From: Eubacteriales bacterium
GTDB lineage: Bacteria > Bacillota > Clostridia > Lachnospirales > Lachnospiraceae
Assembly (NCBI GenBank): GCA_030533235.1
Contig: JAUNJN010000002.1
Span: forward strand, 65,462-129,461
DNA length: 64,000 bases
Reading direction: 5' to 3'
The notes below the pieces were generated by a model. The model was given only the letters and a program-made list of their open reading frames with translations. It was not told the DNA's origin and searched no databases. Shown here one piece after another: positions 1 to 8,252 of the stretch (positions within the stretch are counted from its first letter, which is position 1; every line of letters begins with the position of its first letter). Position numbers and translations under genes: made by a program.

Positions 1-262
1 TCTGAGTCTCTGCTTCTTCTCCTGCTTCTGTCTCAGATGCTTCCTCGGTTTCCTCCGCAGGTTCACCCTCATCCTCTGACTCTGCGTTCTCCTCGCCTTC
101 TGACTCGAACGCTCCCTCAACTTTTTCGGTTTCTGTATCCGACTCCTCGGAAGAAGTCTTCGCCTGGTTTACCATGTCATTTATCTCATTTACAATCGAC
201 TGGGTTGCCTCATCAAGTACCACATCGATTTGCTTTTTAATTTCCTTTTCGTCTTTCTCCAT
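1..262 (-). CDS. Acidic hypothetical protein, N-terminal part (runs off left edge)
   Basis: An open frame begins at the ATG at 262-260 on the minus strand and stays open to base 1, giving 87 residues. It starts MEKDEKEIKKQIDVVLDEAT and, after about 40 residues of probable helix, becomes an almost pure Glu/Ser/Thr/Ala stretch with no hydrophobic core. An AGGAG ribosome binding site lies at 271-275, so the start is credible. The acidic part looks like a disordered linker or tail, not an enzyme. The rest lies outside the window, so no function can be given. It is divergent from the por operon. Confidence 0.6.
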   Translation of the reverse strand, partial: MEKDEKEIKKQIDVVLDEATQSIVNEINDMVNQAKTSSEESDTETEKVEGAFESEGEENAESEDEGEPAEETEEASETEAGEEAETQ

Positions 263-357
263 ATCGATACTCCTAAATTATATTCATACTATCAAATCCT
301 CAATAAAACCATTTTTGATTATAACAATTTCGACAGCATTGTTCAAGAAATAATATA

Positions 358-399
358 ATTTGTTAGGAATTGTCAATAATTTGTTAGGAATTGTCAATA
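358..399. repeat. Perfect tandem duplication of a 21-bp unit upstream of the por operon
   Basis: Two identical 21-bp units, 358-378 and 379-399, each contain TTGTTAGGAATTGTCA. A 21-bp period is two helical turns, so both copies face the same side of the DNA. They end 28 bp before the por -10 element, a position that suits an activator or repressor site. That role is inferred. Confidence 0.7.
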
Positions 400-404
400 A
401 CCCT

Positions 405-433
405 CTTTACTTTTTACCTCCAAATGGTATAAT
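405..433 (+). promoter_or_regulatory. Predicted promoter of the por operon
   Basis: A perfect TATAAT at 428-433 is preceded by TG at 425-426 (extended -10). The -35 is weak: CTTTAC at 405-410 with a 17-bp spacer. The start codon of porG is 57 bp further on, after the ribosome binding site AAGAAGGAG (473-481). A weak -35 together with the 21-bp repeats just upstream suggests help from a bound regulator. Confidence 0.55.
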
Positions 434-489
434 TAGCTGGGTTTTTAGAAATTATTTTTTGTTGCATTATTAAAGAAGGAGTCAGTTCA

Positions 490-1062
490 ATGAAAAAAAA
501 CATCGAGATTAGATGGCACGGTCGCGGCGGTCAGGGTGCAAAAACAGCCGCCTTGTTGCTTGCCGACGTCGCCTTTAACACCGGCATGTATGTTCAGGGG
601 TTTCCGGAATACGGTCCGGAACGTATGGGCGCACCAATTACCGCATATAACCGAATCGGCAATGAACCTATTCGAGTACATTCCAACATTTATAATCCGG
701 ATTATGTCGTTGTCGTAGATGAAACTTTGTTACATGCAGTCGATGTAACACATGGTTTATCCAAAGATGGTGCAATCATTATTAACACAGCGCGTCCAAA
801 AGAGGAAATCCTTCCGCTCTTAAACGGCTACGAAGGTGCTGTTTATGTCATCGACGCACGCGAAGTATCCATGTCAACACTCGGAAAGTATTTTCCGAAT
901 TCACCAATGCTTGCTTCCATTGTAAAGGTCGCTAACATTATGGATCAGGATGTTTTCTTATCTCAGATGGAGACTTCATATCATCATAAATTTGCAAAGA
1001 AGCCCGAGGTTATCGAAGGCAATATGAACGCACTTAAGCTTGCATTTCAGGAGGTGAAATAA
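490..1062 (+). CDS. porG: 2-oxoacid:ferredoxin oxidoreductase, gamma subunit
   Basis: 190 residues. It belongs to the gamma family of four-subunit pyruvate/2-oxoacid:ferredoxin oxidoreductases, which oxidatively decarboxylate a 2-oxoacid to acyl-CoA and CO2 and reduce ferredoxin in the cytoplasm. The family motif RGGQGAKTAA is near residues 12-21, followed by the conserved FPEYGPERMGAP segment. It is the first gene of a tight gamma-delta-alpha-beta operon: its TAA overlaps the ATG of the delta gene by one base. Pyruvate is the likely substrate because alpha and beta look like pyruvate-type chains, but the sequence does not prove this. Confidence 0.93.
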   Translation: MKKNIEIRWHGRGGQGAKTAALLLADVAFNTGMYVQGFPEYGPERMGAPITAYNRIGNEPIRVHSNIYNPDYVVVVDETLLHAVDVTHGLSKDGAIIINTARPKEEILPLLNGYEGAVYVIDAREVSMSTLGKYFPNSPMLASIVKVANIMDQDVFLSQMETSYHHKFAKKPEVIEGNMNALKLAFQEVK

Positions 1063-1370
1063 TGTCAAAGGCAACCGATATCAACAAAATCAACGAACAC
1101 AGTCCATACTATGACATTACTCCGGGAAATCAGATTTACGGCGGTGGCGGTTCCCGCAAGTTTAACACCGGCGAATGGCGCACCCAGACTCCGGTTGTAG
1201 ATTGGGAGAAATGTACACACTGCCTACTTTGTACACCTGTTTGCCCGGATAGCTCCATTCCGGTTTCAAACGGCAAACGTGAAGATTTTGACTATGACCA
1301 CTGCAAGGGCTGCGGTATTTGCGAGCGTGTTTGCAGTTTTGGAGCAATCACTATGAAGGAGGGAATGTAA
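1062..1370 (+). CDS. porD: 2-oxoacid:ferredoxin oxidoreductase, delta (ferredoxin) subunit
   Basis: 102 residues with two four-cysteine clusters for two [4Fe-4S] centres: CTHCLLCTPVCP around residues 50-61 and CKGCGICERVCS around 81-92. The proline usually following the fourth cysteine is serine in the second motif. In this enzyme family the delta subunit passes electrons from the thiamine centre in beta to external ferredoxin. The start overlaps the porG stop codon, and one base separates its stop from the porA start, which suggests translational coupling and fixed stoichiometry. Confidence 0.93.
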   Translation: MSKATDINKINEHSPYYDITPGNQIYGGGGSRKFNTGEWRTQTPVVDWEKCTHCLLCTPVCPDSSIPVSNGKREDFDYDHCKGCGICERVCSFGAITMKEGM

Positions 1371-1371
1371 G

Positions 1372-2553
1372 ATGTCTATTCGTGAAAGAATGTCAGGTAA
1401 CGAAGCAGTCGCACATGCAATTAAACAGATAAACCCTGATGTAATGGCGGCATTCCCGATCACACCATCCACCGAGATTCCGCAGATGGTATCCACCTTT
1501 ATTGCAAACGGGGAATGCACCACCGAGTTTATTCCGGTCGAGTCTGAGCACAGCTCCATGAGTGCCACAATGGGTGCCTGCGCTGCAGGAGCCAGAGCTA
1601 TCACGGCAACCTCCTCTTGTGGTCTTGCATACATGTGGGAGGTTCTTTATGTTGCCGCTTCCGACAGACTTCCGGTTGTCATGGCTGTTGTAAACCGTGC
1701 ACTGACCGGTCCAATCAACATCAACTGTGACCACTCCGACAGCATGGGTGCCAGAGATGCAGGCTGGATTCAGATTTATGCGGAAAATAATCAGGAAGCT
1801 TATGATAACTATATTCAAGCATTCCGTATTGCAGAGCATTCGGATGTACGTCTGCCGTTTATGGCCTGCCAGGATGGATTTATTACAAGTCACGCTGTCG
1901 AAAACATTGAACTGCTCGAAGATGACCTTGTAAAAAAATTTGTTGGTGACTATGAACCGGAGCAATTCCTATTAAATGCAAAAATGCCGATGGCAGTTGG
2001 TCCTTATGCAAATTCTCCATTTTATATGGAAACAAAAATGAATCAGCGGCTTGCTATGAAAAATGCAAAAAAAGTAATTTTAGAAGTTGCTTCCGAGTTT
2101 GAAAAAATTTCCGGCAGAAAATACGGATTTTTTGAAGAATACAAAACAGAAGATGCTGATTTTGTCATTGTAATTATGGGTTCCGCCGCCGGCACAACCA
2201 AGGATGCGGTTGATCGTCTTCGCGAGCAAGGCATCAAGGCCGGTGTATTGAAGATTCGTGTATTCCGTCCGTTCCCGGGCGAGGAAATCGCAACCGCACT
2301 GAAAAACGTGCGCGCGATTGCAATTATGGATCGTGCGGAAAGCTTCTCTGCGTACGGCGGTCCACTCGGTTCCGAAGTAAAGTCCGCATTATTTGACGCA
2401 AAGCTTTCCATCGATACCGTCAACTACTTCTACGGACTCGGCGGACGTGATTATACAGTTGAAGCAGCTACAGAGATTTTCAACGATTTACAGGATATTG
2501 CAGACAAGAAGACCGAACCTGTACAGTTTAAATATATCGGTCTCAGAAAGTAA
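1372..2553 (+). CDS. porA: 2-oxoacid (probably pyruvate):ferredoxin oxidoreductase, alpha subunit
   Basis: 393 residues, normal for the alpha chain. The N-terminal pyrimidine-binding fold shows FPITPSTEIPQ (about residues 24-34), EFIPVESEHSSMSA and the pyruvate-type signature CDHSDSMGARDAGWIQ (about 118-133). A transketolase C-terminal-like region follows (VFRPFPGEEI). The alpha chain forms part of the thiamine diphosphate and substrate pocket together with beta. The gene is third in the operon, and porB begins 15 bp later behind an AAGGAGG site. Confidence 0.93.
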   Translation: MSIRERMSGNEAVAHAIKQINPDVMAAFPITPSTEIPQMVSTFIANGECTTEFIPVESEHSSMSATMGACAAGARAITATSSCGLAYMWEVLYVAASDRLPVVMAVVNRALTGPININCDHSDSMGARDAGWIQIYAENNQEAYDNYIQAFRIAEHSDVRLPFMACQDGFITSHAVENIELLEDDLVKKFVGDYEPEQFLLNAKMPMAVGPYANSPFYMETKMNQRLAMKNAKKVILEVASEFEKISGRKYGFFEEYKTEDADFVIVIMGSAAGTTKDAVDRLREQGIKAGVLKIRVFRPFPGEEIATALKNVRAIAIMDRAESFSAYGGPLGSEVKSALFDAKLSIDTVNYFYGLGGRDYTVEAATEIFNDLQDIADKKTEPVQFKYIGLRK

Positions 2554-2568
2554 GGAGGAGCATACGAA

Positions 2569-3501
2569 ATGGCATTTAATTTTAAAGAAGTAATGAATAA
2601 ACCAGAGCGTCTTGCTCCAGGACACAGAATGTGTGCCGGATGTGGCGGTACAATTGCAGTAAGAACTGTTCTTCGTGCCTTAAAGCCTGAGGATAAGGCA
2701 GTTATCGGTAATGCAACCGGCTGTCTTGAAGTATCAAGCTTTATGTACCCATACACTGCCTGGGAAGACAGCTACATGCATAACGCATTCGAAAACGCCG
2801 GCGCAACACTTTCAGGTATCGAAACTGCATACTATGCACTTAAGAAAAAAGGCAAAGTAACAGACACTTATAAATTTATTACCTTTGGCGGAGACGGCGG
2901 TACCTACGATATCGGCCTTCAGTCTCTGTCAGGTGCCATGGAACGAAATCATGATATGGTTTATGTCTGTTACGACAATGGTGCATATATGAACACCGGT
3001 ATCCAGCGGTCATCTGCCACCCCAATGTATGCAGATACTACAACAACACCGATTGGATCCGAGTCAAATGGTAAAATGCAAAATCGTAAGGATCTTGCTT
3101 CCATCATTGCCAATCACGACATTCCTTATGTTGCACAATCCACATTGCTTGGCACGATGAAGGATTTATACGAAAAGGCAGAAAAAGCAATCTACACCCC
3201 GGGCGCTGCATTTCTGAATGTCATGGCACCATGTCCGAGAGGTTGGAGATACGATACACCGGATATTATGAAGATTTGTAAGCTTGCAGTCGACACCTGC
3301 TACTGGCCACTGTTTGAGGTTGTTGACGGAAAATGGATTCTCAACTATGAACCGAAGAAGAAGCTTCCGATTGAGGATTTCCTTCGTCCGCAAGGTCGTT
3401 TCAAGCATCTCTTCAAGCCGGAAAACGAGCAGCTCCTTGTTCAATATCAGGAAGAGGTTGACCGACGTTGGGAAGAATTACTTTTCAAATGTTCAAGATA
3501 A
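2569..3501 (+). CDS. porB: 2-oxoacid (probably pyruvate):ferredoxin oxidoreductase, beta subunit
   Basis: 310 residues. The beta chain binds thiamine diphosphate and the proximal [4Fe-4S] cluster. The N-terminal MCAGCGG and a third conserved cysteine (NATGCLE) are cluster ligands. The diphosphate/Mg motif is GGDGGTYDIG (about residues 105-114) followed by DNGAYMNTG. The C-terminal cysteine region CPRGWRYD is also present. It is the last gene of the operon, and a strong hairpin terminator starts 19 bp after the stop. Chain lengths and order match the four-subunit enzymes of thermophiles and many clostridia, not the single-chain NifJ type. Confidence 0.93.
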   Translation: MAFNFKEVMNKPERLAPGHRMCAGCGGTIAVRTVLRALKPEDKAVIGNATGCLEVSSFMYPYTAWEDSYMHNAFENAGATLSGIETAYYALKKKGKVTDTYKFITFGGDGGTYDIGLQSLSGAMERNHDMVYVCYDNGAYMNTGIQRSSATPMYADTTTTPIGSESNGKMQNRKDLASIIANHDIPYVAQSTLLGTMKDLYEKAEKAIYTPGAAFLNVMAPCPRGWRYDTPDIMKICKLAVDTCYWPLFEVVDGKWILNYEPKKKLPIEDFLRPQGRFKHLFKPENEQLLVQYQEEVDRRWEELLFKCSR

Positions 3502-3520
3502 AACAAATATTATTACAAGA

Positions 3521-3549
3521 AAAGAAGCTGTTTTCGGACAGCTTCTTTT
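3521..3549. terminator. Bidirectional intrinsic terminator between porB and yqeG
   Basis: Perfect 11-bp stem AAAGAAGCTGT / ACAGCTTCTTT (3521-3531 and 3538-3548) with a 6-nt loop. A T-run ends the right arm, and an A-run begins the left arm, so it can stop transcription in both directions. It lies between the convergent porB and yqeG genes. Confidence 0.85.
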
Positions 3550-3572
3550 CAAATTACACAAGTCCGGGTTCC

Positions 3573-4091
3573 TTAATCCTTTTCCTTCGTCCGAAGCTTA
3601 TGCTTCTTCAAATAACATCTAAGAATCAGTTTTTCCGGAATTCGCTTTAATACAATCTGAATTTCCTCGTGTTTTGCAATCGGTTGCACAAGGACGCTCC
3701 TGACACGGGCATTATTCGCGCCCCATATATCTGTGAAAATCTGATCGCCTACAAACATGGTATTGTTCTCATCACATCCCATAAGGTTCATCGCCTGACG
3801 ATATCCTTTGGCGAGTGGTTTCCCTGCCTTATAGATATAAAATGCACCAAGCTCTTTATTAAAATCTGCGACACGCTGCTCATCATTATTTGACAAAAAG
3901 CATACCGAAAATCCAATTTTCTTAAGATTCTTAATAAGCTCGATTGCGCGCACATCCGCCGGAGCGTCGTGCTCAACTAATGTGTTGTCAATATCAAAAA
4001 TCACTCCTCGATATCCCTTTTGATAATACTTTTGAAAATCAATGGAATAGGTAGAATCATAATATTCCCTTGGATAAAATCTGCGAAACAT
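3573..4091 (-). CDS. yqeG: YqeG-type HAD phosphatase (subfamily IIIA)
   Basis: 172 residues. The HAD nucleophile motif DIDNTLVEHD is at about 36-45, motif II (FLSNN) near 67, a lysine (KAGKP) near 90 and motif IV GDQIFTDIWGAN near 115-126. Length and motifs match YqeG, a widespread Firmicutes phosphatase whose substrate is not firmly known. An AGAGGAG site lies in the short gap after uvrC, so it is probably co-transcribed with uvrC. Family assignment is firm; the biological role is not. Confidence 0.85.
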   Translation of the reverse strand: MFRRFYPREYYDSTYSIDFQKYYQKGYRGVIFDIDNTLVEHDAPADVRAIELIKNLKKIGFSVCFLSNNDEQRVADFNKELGAFYIYKAGKPLAKGYRQAMNLMGCDENNTMFVGDQIFTDIWGANNARVRSVLVQPIAKHEEIQIVLKRIPEKLILRCYLKKHKLRTKEKD

Positions 4092-4109
4092 GTTACTCTC
4101 CTCTATCTG

Positions 4110-5936
4110 TTATTCTCCGTGAAAAAACTTATAAACGGCAATTGCCGTACTCTTTGGCATACCGGGAACTTCTGACAGTTCTTCAACAGATGCCTTTTTT
4201 ATGCTGTCTACATTATTAAAATGTGTAAGTAATGCCTTCCGTCTGGCTGCTCCGACTCCCGGTATTTCATCCAAAATCGAATGCACCTGATGCTTGCTTC
4301 GAAGCTGACGATGATATTCAATTGCAAAGCGATGGGCTTCGTCCTGCAATGCTGTAATCATGTTCATTGCTTCACTGCCCTTTGGAAAACTAACCTCTTT
4401 ATTGTTAAAATACAACCCACGCGTCCTATGATTATCGTCCTTTACCATACCGCAAACCGGTATGTCAATCCCAAGACTGTCAAGTACCATAAGTGCAATG
4501 TTTACCTGTCCCTTACCGCCATCCATCATAATCACATCCGGCATGATATCCATCTTCGCATCCGTAAATCGTCTGCTCAGCACCTCTTTCATTGACGCAT
4601 AATCATCCGGACCAATCACGGTCTGCAAACGAAACTTTCGATATGCATTTTTTTTCGGACGTCCCTGCTCAAATACAACCATTGAAGCAACGGACAGGGT
4701 CCCCGATATATTGGAAATATCAAACGCTTCCATACGATCCGCCTTTTCGATTCCAATCAACTCGGCAATTTCCTTTGTCGCTCCAATTGTGCGTTTTTCC
4801 TGTCGCTTCAAGCGTTCCATATCCTGTTTTAGCACAATATTTGCATTTTCCTTTGCCAAAACCAAAAGCTTATGCTTATCTCCCTTTTGCGGAACAAAAA
4901 TGTGCACTTGATTTCCCCTGCGCTTTGACAAATAATCCTCAATTATTTTTGTCTCATACACAGGCTGTTCAATATAGATTTCTTTGGGCAAATAAGGCGT
5001 ACCCGAGTAAAACTGCTTTACAAATGCAGTCAACAGTTCACTCGGATCATCATTCTCATTTCCGTTCATATGATGATGCTCACGGCCAAGTAGTTTTCCA
5101 TCCCTAACAAAAAACACCGTTACAACAACATCCGTTTCATTTGCAGCATACGCAATCACATCCCGATCATCTGCACCGGAAGTTGTCATTTGCTGTTTGC
5201 TTGTTATATGATGAATACTTTCTATCAGATCTCTTGTTTCCGCTGCTTTTTCAAACTCTGTTTCTTCGGCATACTGCTTCATTTTCGTCTGAAGCTTGGA
5301 AACAATCTCCTTATGATTTCCATTGAGAAATGAGAGTGCATCCTCCACATTCTTTCGATAATCCTCTTGGGAAATGTATGCATTGCACGGAGCCGTACAC
5401 TGTCCGATTTGATAATACAGACACGGCCGGTCCTTTCCAATCTCCTTTGGAAGATGCTTGCCGCATGTCCGAAGACGAAACAGCTTATTCAAAAGCTCGA
5501 TAATATCTTTTACCGCCTTTCCGTTTGTAAACGGTCCAAAGTACTTTGATTTATCCCGCTTCATTGTGTGACTGTAAAGAAGTCTCGGATACGCATCCTC
5601 CACCGTAACACGAATATACGGATATCCCTTATCATCTGTCATAAGCGTATTATATCGCGGTCGATACTCTTTAATTAAGTTGCACTCCAAAACAAGCGCT
5701 TCCATTTCGGATGTCGTCAAAATGTACTCAAAATACGCAATTTGAGAAACCATGCGTGCAATTTTACCGGAATTGTTGTGACCATGTCCTGCTTGAAAAT
5801 ATTGGCGAACACGACTATGAAGATTGAGAGCCTTTCCCACATACAATATCGCATCTGTCTCATCGTGCATAATATATACGCCCGGATGATTCGGTATCTT
5901 TTTTAATTCTTCCTCTATATGAAAATCAACGCGCAT
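4110..5936 (-). CDS. uvrC: Excinuclease ABC subunit C
   Basis: 608 residues from the chosen start. UvrC makes both incisions in nucleotide excision repair with UvrA/UvrB. It has an N-terminal GIY-YIG nuclease domain (GVYIMHD...ILYVGKA, about residues 18-36), a UVR coiled coil near 200-235, the RNase H-like UvrC_C domain (DISNISG, DDYASMKEVLSRR) and C-terminal helix-hairpin-helix motifs (IPGVGAARRKALL). An upstream ATG at 5993 would add 19 residues. The ATG at 5936 is preferred because GGAGGAG lies 7 bp before it (5944-5950) and because the upstream sequence contains the terminator of the preceding gene. Confidence 0.95.
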   Translation of the reverse strand: MRVDFHIEEELKKIPNHPGVYIMHDETDAILYVGKALNLHSRVRQYFQAGHGHNNSGKIARMVSQIAYFEYILTTSEMEALVLECNLIKEYRPRYNTLMTDDKGYPYIRVTVEDAYPRLLYSHTMKRDKSKYFGPFTNGKAVKDIIELLNKLFRLRTCGKHLPKEIGKDRPCLYYQIGQCTAPCNAYISQEDYRKNVEDALSFLNGNHKEIVSKLQTKMKQYAEETEFEKAAETRDLIESIHHITSKQQMTTSGADDRDVIAYAANETDVVVTVFFVRDGKLLGREHHHMNGNENDDPSELLTAFVKQFYSGTPYLPKEIYIEQPVYETKIIEDYLSKRRGNQVHIFVPQKGDKHKLLVLAKENANIVLKQDMERLKRQEKRTIGATKEIAELIGIEKADRMEAFDISNISGTLSVASMVVFEQGRPKKNAYRKFRLQTVIGPDDYASMKEVLSRRFTDAKMDIMPDVIMMDGGKGQVNIALMVLDSLGIDIPVCGMVKDDNHRTRGLYFNNKEVSFPKGSEAMNMITALQDEAHRFAIEYHRQLRSKHQVHSILDEIPGVGAARRKALLTHFNNVDSIKKASVEELSEVPGMPKSTAIAVYKFFHGE

Positions 5937-5966
5937 CGGAAACTCCTCCAAAATTGGATTAAATGG

Positions 5967-5990
5967 AAAAGAGGTATCTTTCGATACCTC
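5967..5990 (-). terminator. Intrinsic terminator after the 694-residue protein gene
   Basis: On the minus strand GAGGTATC-GAAA-GATACCTC forms an 8-bp stem with a GNRA-like tetraloop, followed by TTTTCC. It lies 25 bp after the stop of the gene at 6015-8099 and just before the uvrC ribosome binding site, so uvrC probably has its own promoter or depends on read-through. Confidence 0.8.
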
Positions 5991-6014
5991 CATCCTCTAA
6001 AGGTTAAACCCCTT

Positions 6015-8099
6015 TTACAACAAATCTGCTCTAAGCTTTTTAATCACCTGAAGTGTTTTATTTCGTAATTCCTCTGCCTCGTAAAGCGGAAGCATTACAT
6101 TCTTTTCAAGCTTTGCATCTACAACTGTATCTAACCAGTCATTGATATACGATTGTACATATGTGACATTCTCATCGGACTTGTCTTTCAAGGCAACAAC
6201 AATATTGTTGATGTTTTCGATGACAGTCGGTGCAAGCGATGTATTGGTGTTCTGTGACTGAGCACCCTCATCAGAAAGCTCGATAACCTTACCGGTCTTT
6301 GTGATGATAACCTTCTTGTTTGGTGAACTTTCAGCCTTTGAAGAACCACCCTTGCGGTCAATCAGCTTCTCAACTACCTTAATCAGGCATACAACACTGT
6401 ATGTACTCTCTTCCGGTGTCTGCTTATCGTTACCCTTGTCCTCAAACTGATACCAAAGCCACTCAGACTTAAGTAACATCTCCTCAATCTTTGTATCTGC
6501 AAGAAGCTTCTTTAAGTCACTATCAATTGCAGGTGCGGAAGACTTACCAAACAGCTTTCCGCCGGTAACCGGTGCATCTGTCTTTTTGTATTTTGCAGGC
6601 ACGGGAATGGCAGCATATGTCTTAATCAAGTACTGCTCGGCCTTCTTCGGATCGTAATTGTTATTGATAATATTGATACGTCCGCTGTTAAGACCGTTTG
6701 TAACCATATCCTCTGCCGCCATAAAGACGATTGCCTTCTGTCTGTCATCTATCATCTGCTTGATTTCGTAATTTGTCTTTGACTTCTCAAGGATAGAATT
6801 CTTACGAACCTTAAACGCCTTTATCTTTTCCTTCACACTAAAGAACTGCTTAAGAAGTGTCGGGTTAGCATTTACATAGTTACCGATCCATGTAAGCTCC
6901 ACATACTGATGCTCAATCTTGTTAGAAATCTCATATACATTATAACCGTCAAAAATAACATTTAATGTCGTATAAAGAAGATCCAAGGTCTCGTATTTTT
7001 CTTCCCATGAATTGTTACTCATATCGTGATTTACGATATCCTTAATTCCACATTCGTAGAATACAAGGTTGTACTCATAAAGTCCCTCGAATACATTTGC
7101 CTTATCCTTAAGAGCAGAACCGGTACCGAGAATCTGGATGTTACGCTTCATATCCGGCTCATTCTCAATATACTGATATACCTTCTTAACAAAGCCTGAT
7201 ACTTCGGCAATCAATGAATCGATTCGCTTGTTGTATATCTCCTGCTTTGAAATCGCATTGATTACGCTACGACTCAACACACTTGTATGCTGCGCAGATG
7301 TTGTATTGCGGATCAGCTCTTTAAAGCTCTCATAGACTGACATATTATCAATCGGAATATACTCTGCATTTAATCCGTAGAACTCAAACGCCTTGTCATA
7401 ATCCTTGTTATTGATGTATGCATTGAACAACCCGATGCTGAACTGAATTTTGTAATCATTGCCGACATGAGGATCCTCTACAACATAATCAAACAGTACC
7501 TCAAGATTATTCATATATGCGTCTGAATTTGCAGACGATGCCGGAATCCCCATCTCCATGATAACATGAATCAAATCAAGGTATCCCATAATTGCCTTAT
7601 CAAAGTTCTTCGGACGGTCATCATCCTCAAGAATCTGATAACTGACATTGATAAGAAGCGGTGCAATACGTTCGCCAATAAGTCGCATTGCCTCCGAGAA
7701 CTTTTCCCTCTGATAAAGATAAAGTAACCAGATACTATAACGATAAATTCCGGATGTACTAACCGGTGCATCAATATCTGTCGGCTCAATATCCCCATAT
7801 ACAAAACGGAATAACGGCTCAAGCCACTCCTCAATCTCATAACGTCCGGTTGCCTTAATGTTGGTATCAACGAACTCACCTAACTCATAGAGTTTTGTAC
7901 ACTGCGCCTTTACCTCATCATCAACCATCATACCTTCCAGGTCAAAATTACTATCCTTCAGATAATCAATTACGAGCGTATAAAATCCATCTTCAACCTG
8001 CTCGTTCAAGAAACGGATAAGCAGACCCTTGTTATTTGATGCTGCTATGGACAGCACGTTATTATCAGAGCCTGTCGTAATATTTGCTGGTAATGCCAT
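6015..8099 (-). CDS. Large hypothetical protein, soluble, probably all-helical
   Basis: 694 residues that I do not recognise. There is no signal peptide, membrane segment or nucleotide-binding motif. The first two thirds are rich in helix-forming segments with regularly spaced aromatic and leucine residues (YRYSIWLLYLYQREKFSEA, FNAYINNKDYDKAFEFYGL), which looks like TPR-type helical repeats. Around residues 520-620 there is a low-complexity Ser/Lys/Asn linker, and the C-terminal 60 residues are again helical. AGGGGG lies 10 bp before the ATG. It has its own promoter and terminator, so it is a single-gene unit. A scaffold or interaction role is a guess from composition only. Confidence 0.8.
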   Translation of the reverse strand: MALPANITTGSDNNVLSIAASNNKGLLIRFLNEQVEDGFYTLVIDYLKDSNFDLEGMMVDDEVKAQCTKLYELGEFVDTNIKATGRYEIEEWLEPLFRFVYGDIEPTDIDAPVSTSGIYRYSIWLLYLYQREKFSEAMRLIGERIAPLLINVSYQILEDDDRPKNFDKAIMGYLDLIHVIMEMGIPASSANSDAYMNNLEVLFDYVVEDPHVGNDYKIQFSIGLFNAYINNKDYDKAFEFYGLNAEYIPIDNMSVYESFKELIRNTTSAQHTSVLSRSVINAISKQEIYNKRIDSLIAEVSGFVKKVYQYIENEPDMKRNIQILGTGSALKDKANVFEGLYEYNLVFYECGIKDIVNHDMSNNSWEEKYETLDLLYTTLNVIFDGYNVYEISNKIEHQYVELTWIGNYVNANPTLLKQFFSVKEKIKAFKVRKNSILEKSKTNYEIKQMIDDRQKAIVFMAAEDMVTNGLNSGRINIINNNYDPKKAEQYLIKTYAAIPVPAKYKKTDAPVTGGKLFGKSSAPAIDSDLKKLLADTKIEEMLLKSEWLWYQFEDKGNDKQTPEESTYSVVCLIKVVEKLIDRKGGSSKAESSPNKKVIITKTGKVIELSDEGAQSQNTNTSLAPTVIENINNIVVALKDKSDENVTYVQSYINDWLDTVVDAKLEKNVMLPLYEAEELRNKTLQVIKKLRADLL

Positions 8100-8139
8100 A
8101 ATACGTACCCCCTTTTATACATACATTATAACTAATACA

Positions 8140-8168
8140 ATTTTACCCCATTTTTATAACGAATGCAA
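8140..8168 (-). promoter_or_regulatory. Predicted promoter of the 694-residue protein gene
   Basis: Minus strand: TTGCAT (8168-8163), 17-bp spacer, TAAAAT (8145-8140). The start codon is 41 bp downstream. The rest of 8100-8252 shows nothing else that I can name. Confidence 0.5.
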
Positions 8169-8252
8169 CAGCCTTTTTTGGTAAAAACTTATAATTGGCA
8201 TTGTGCATGATATACTAAACTTTTTTCACAAATTGTTCACATTAATTTATAC

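Noticed and set aside
37..240. 67-codon plus-strand frame at the left edge
   Set aside because: It lies opposite the acidic gene at 1-262 and is its shadow. Composition is Pro/Leu/His-rich, and it has no ribosome binding site.
5937..5993. UvrC start at 5993
   Set aside because: The extra codons lie next to the terminator of the preceding gene and have no ribosome binding site; 5936 is far better.
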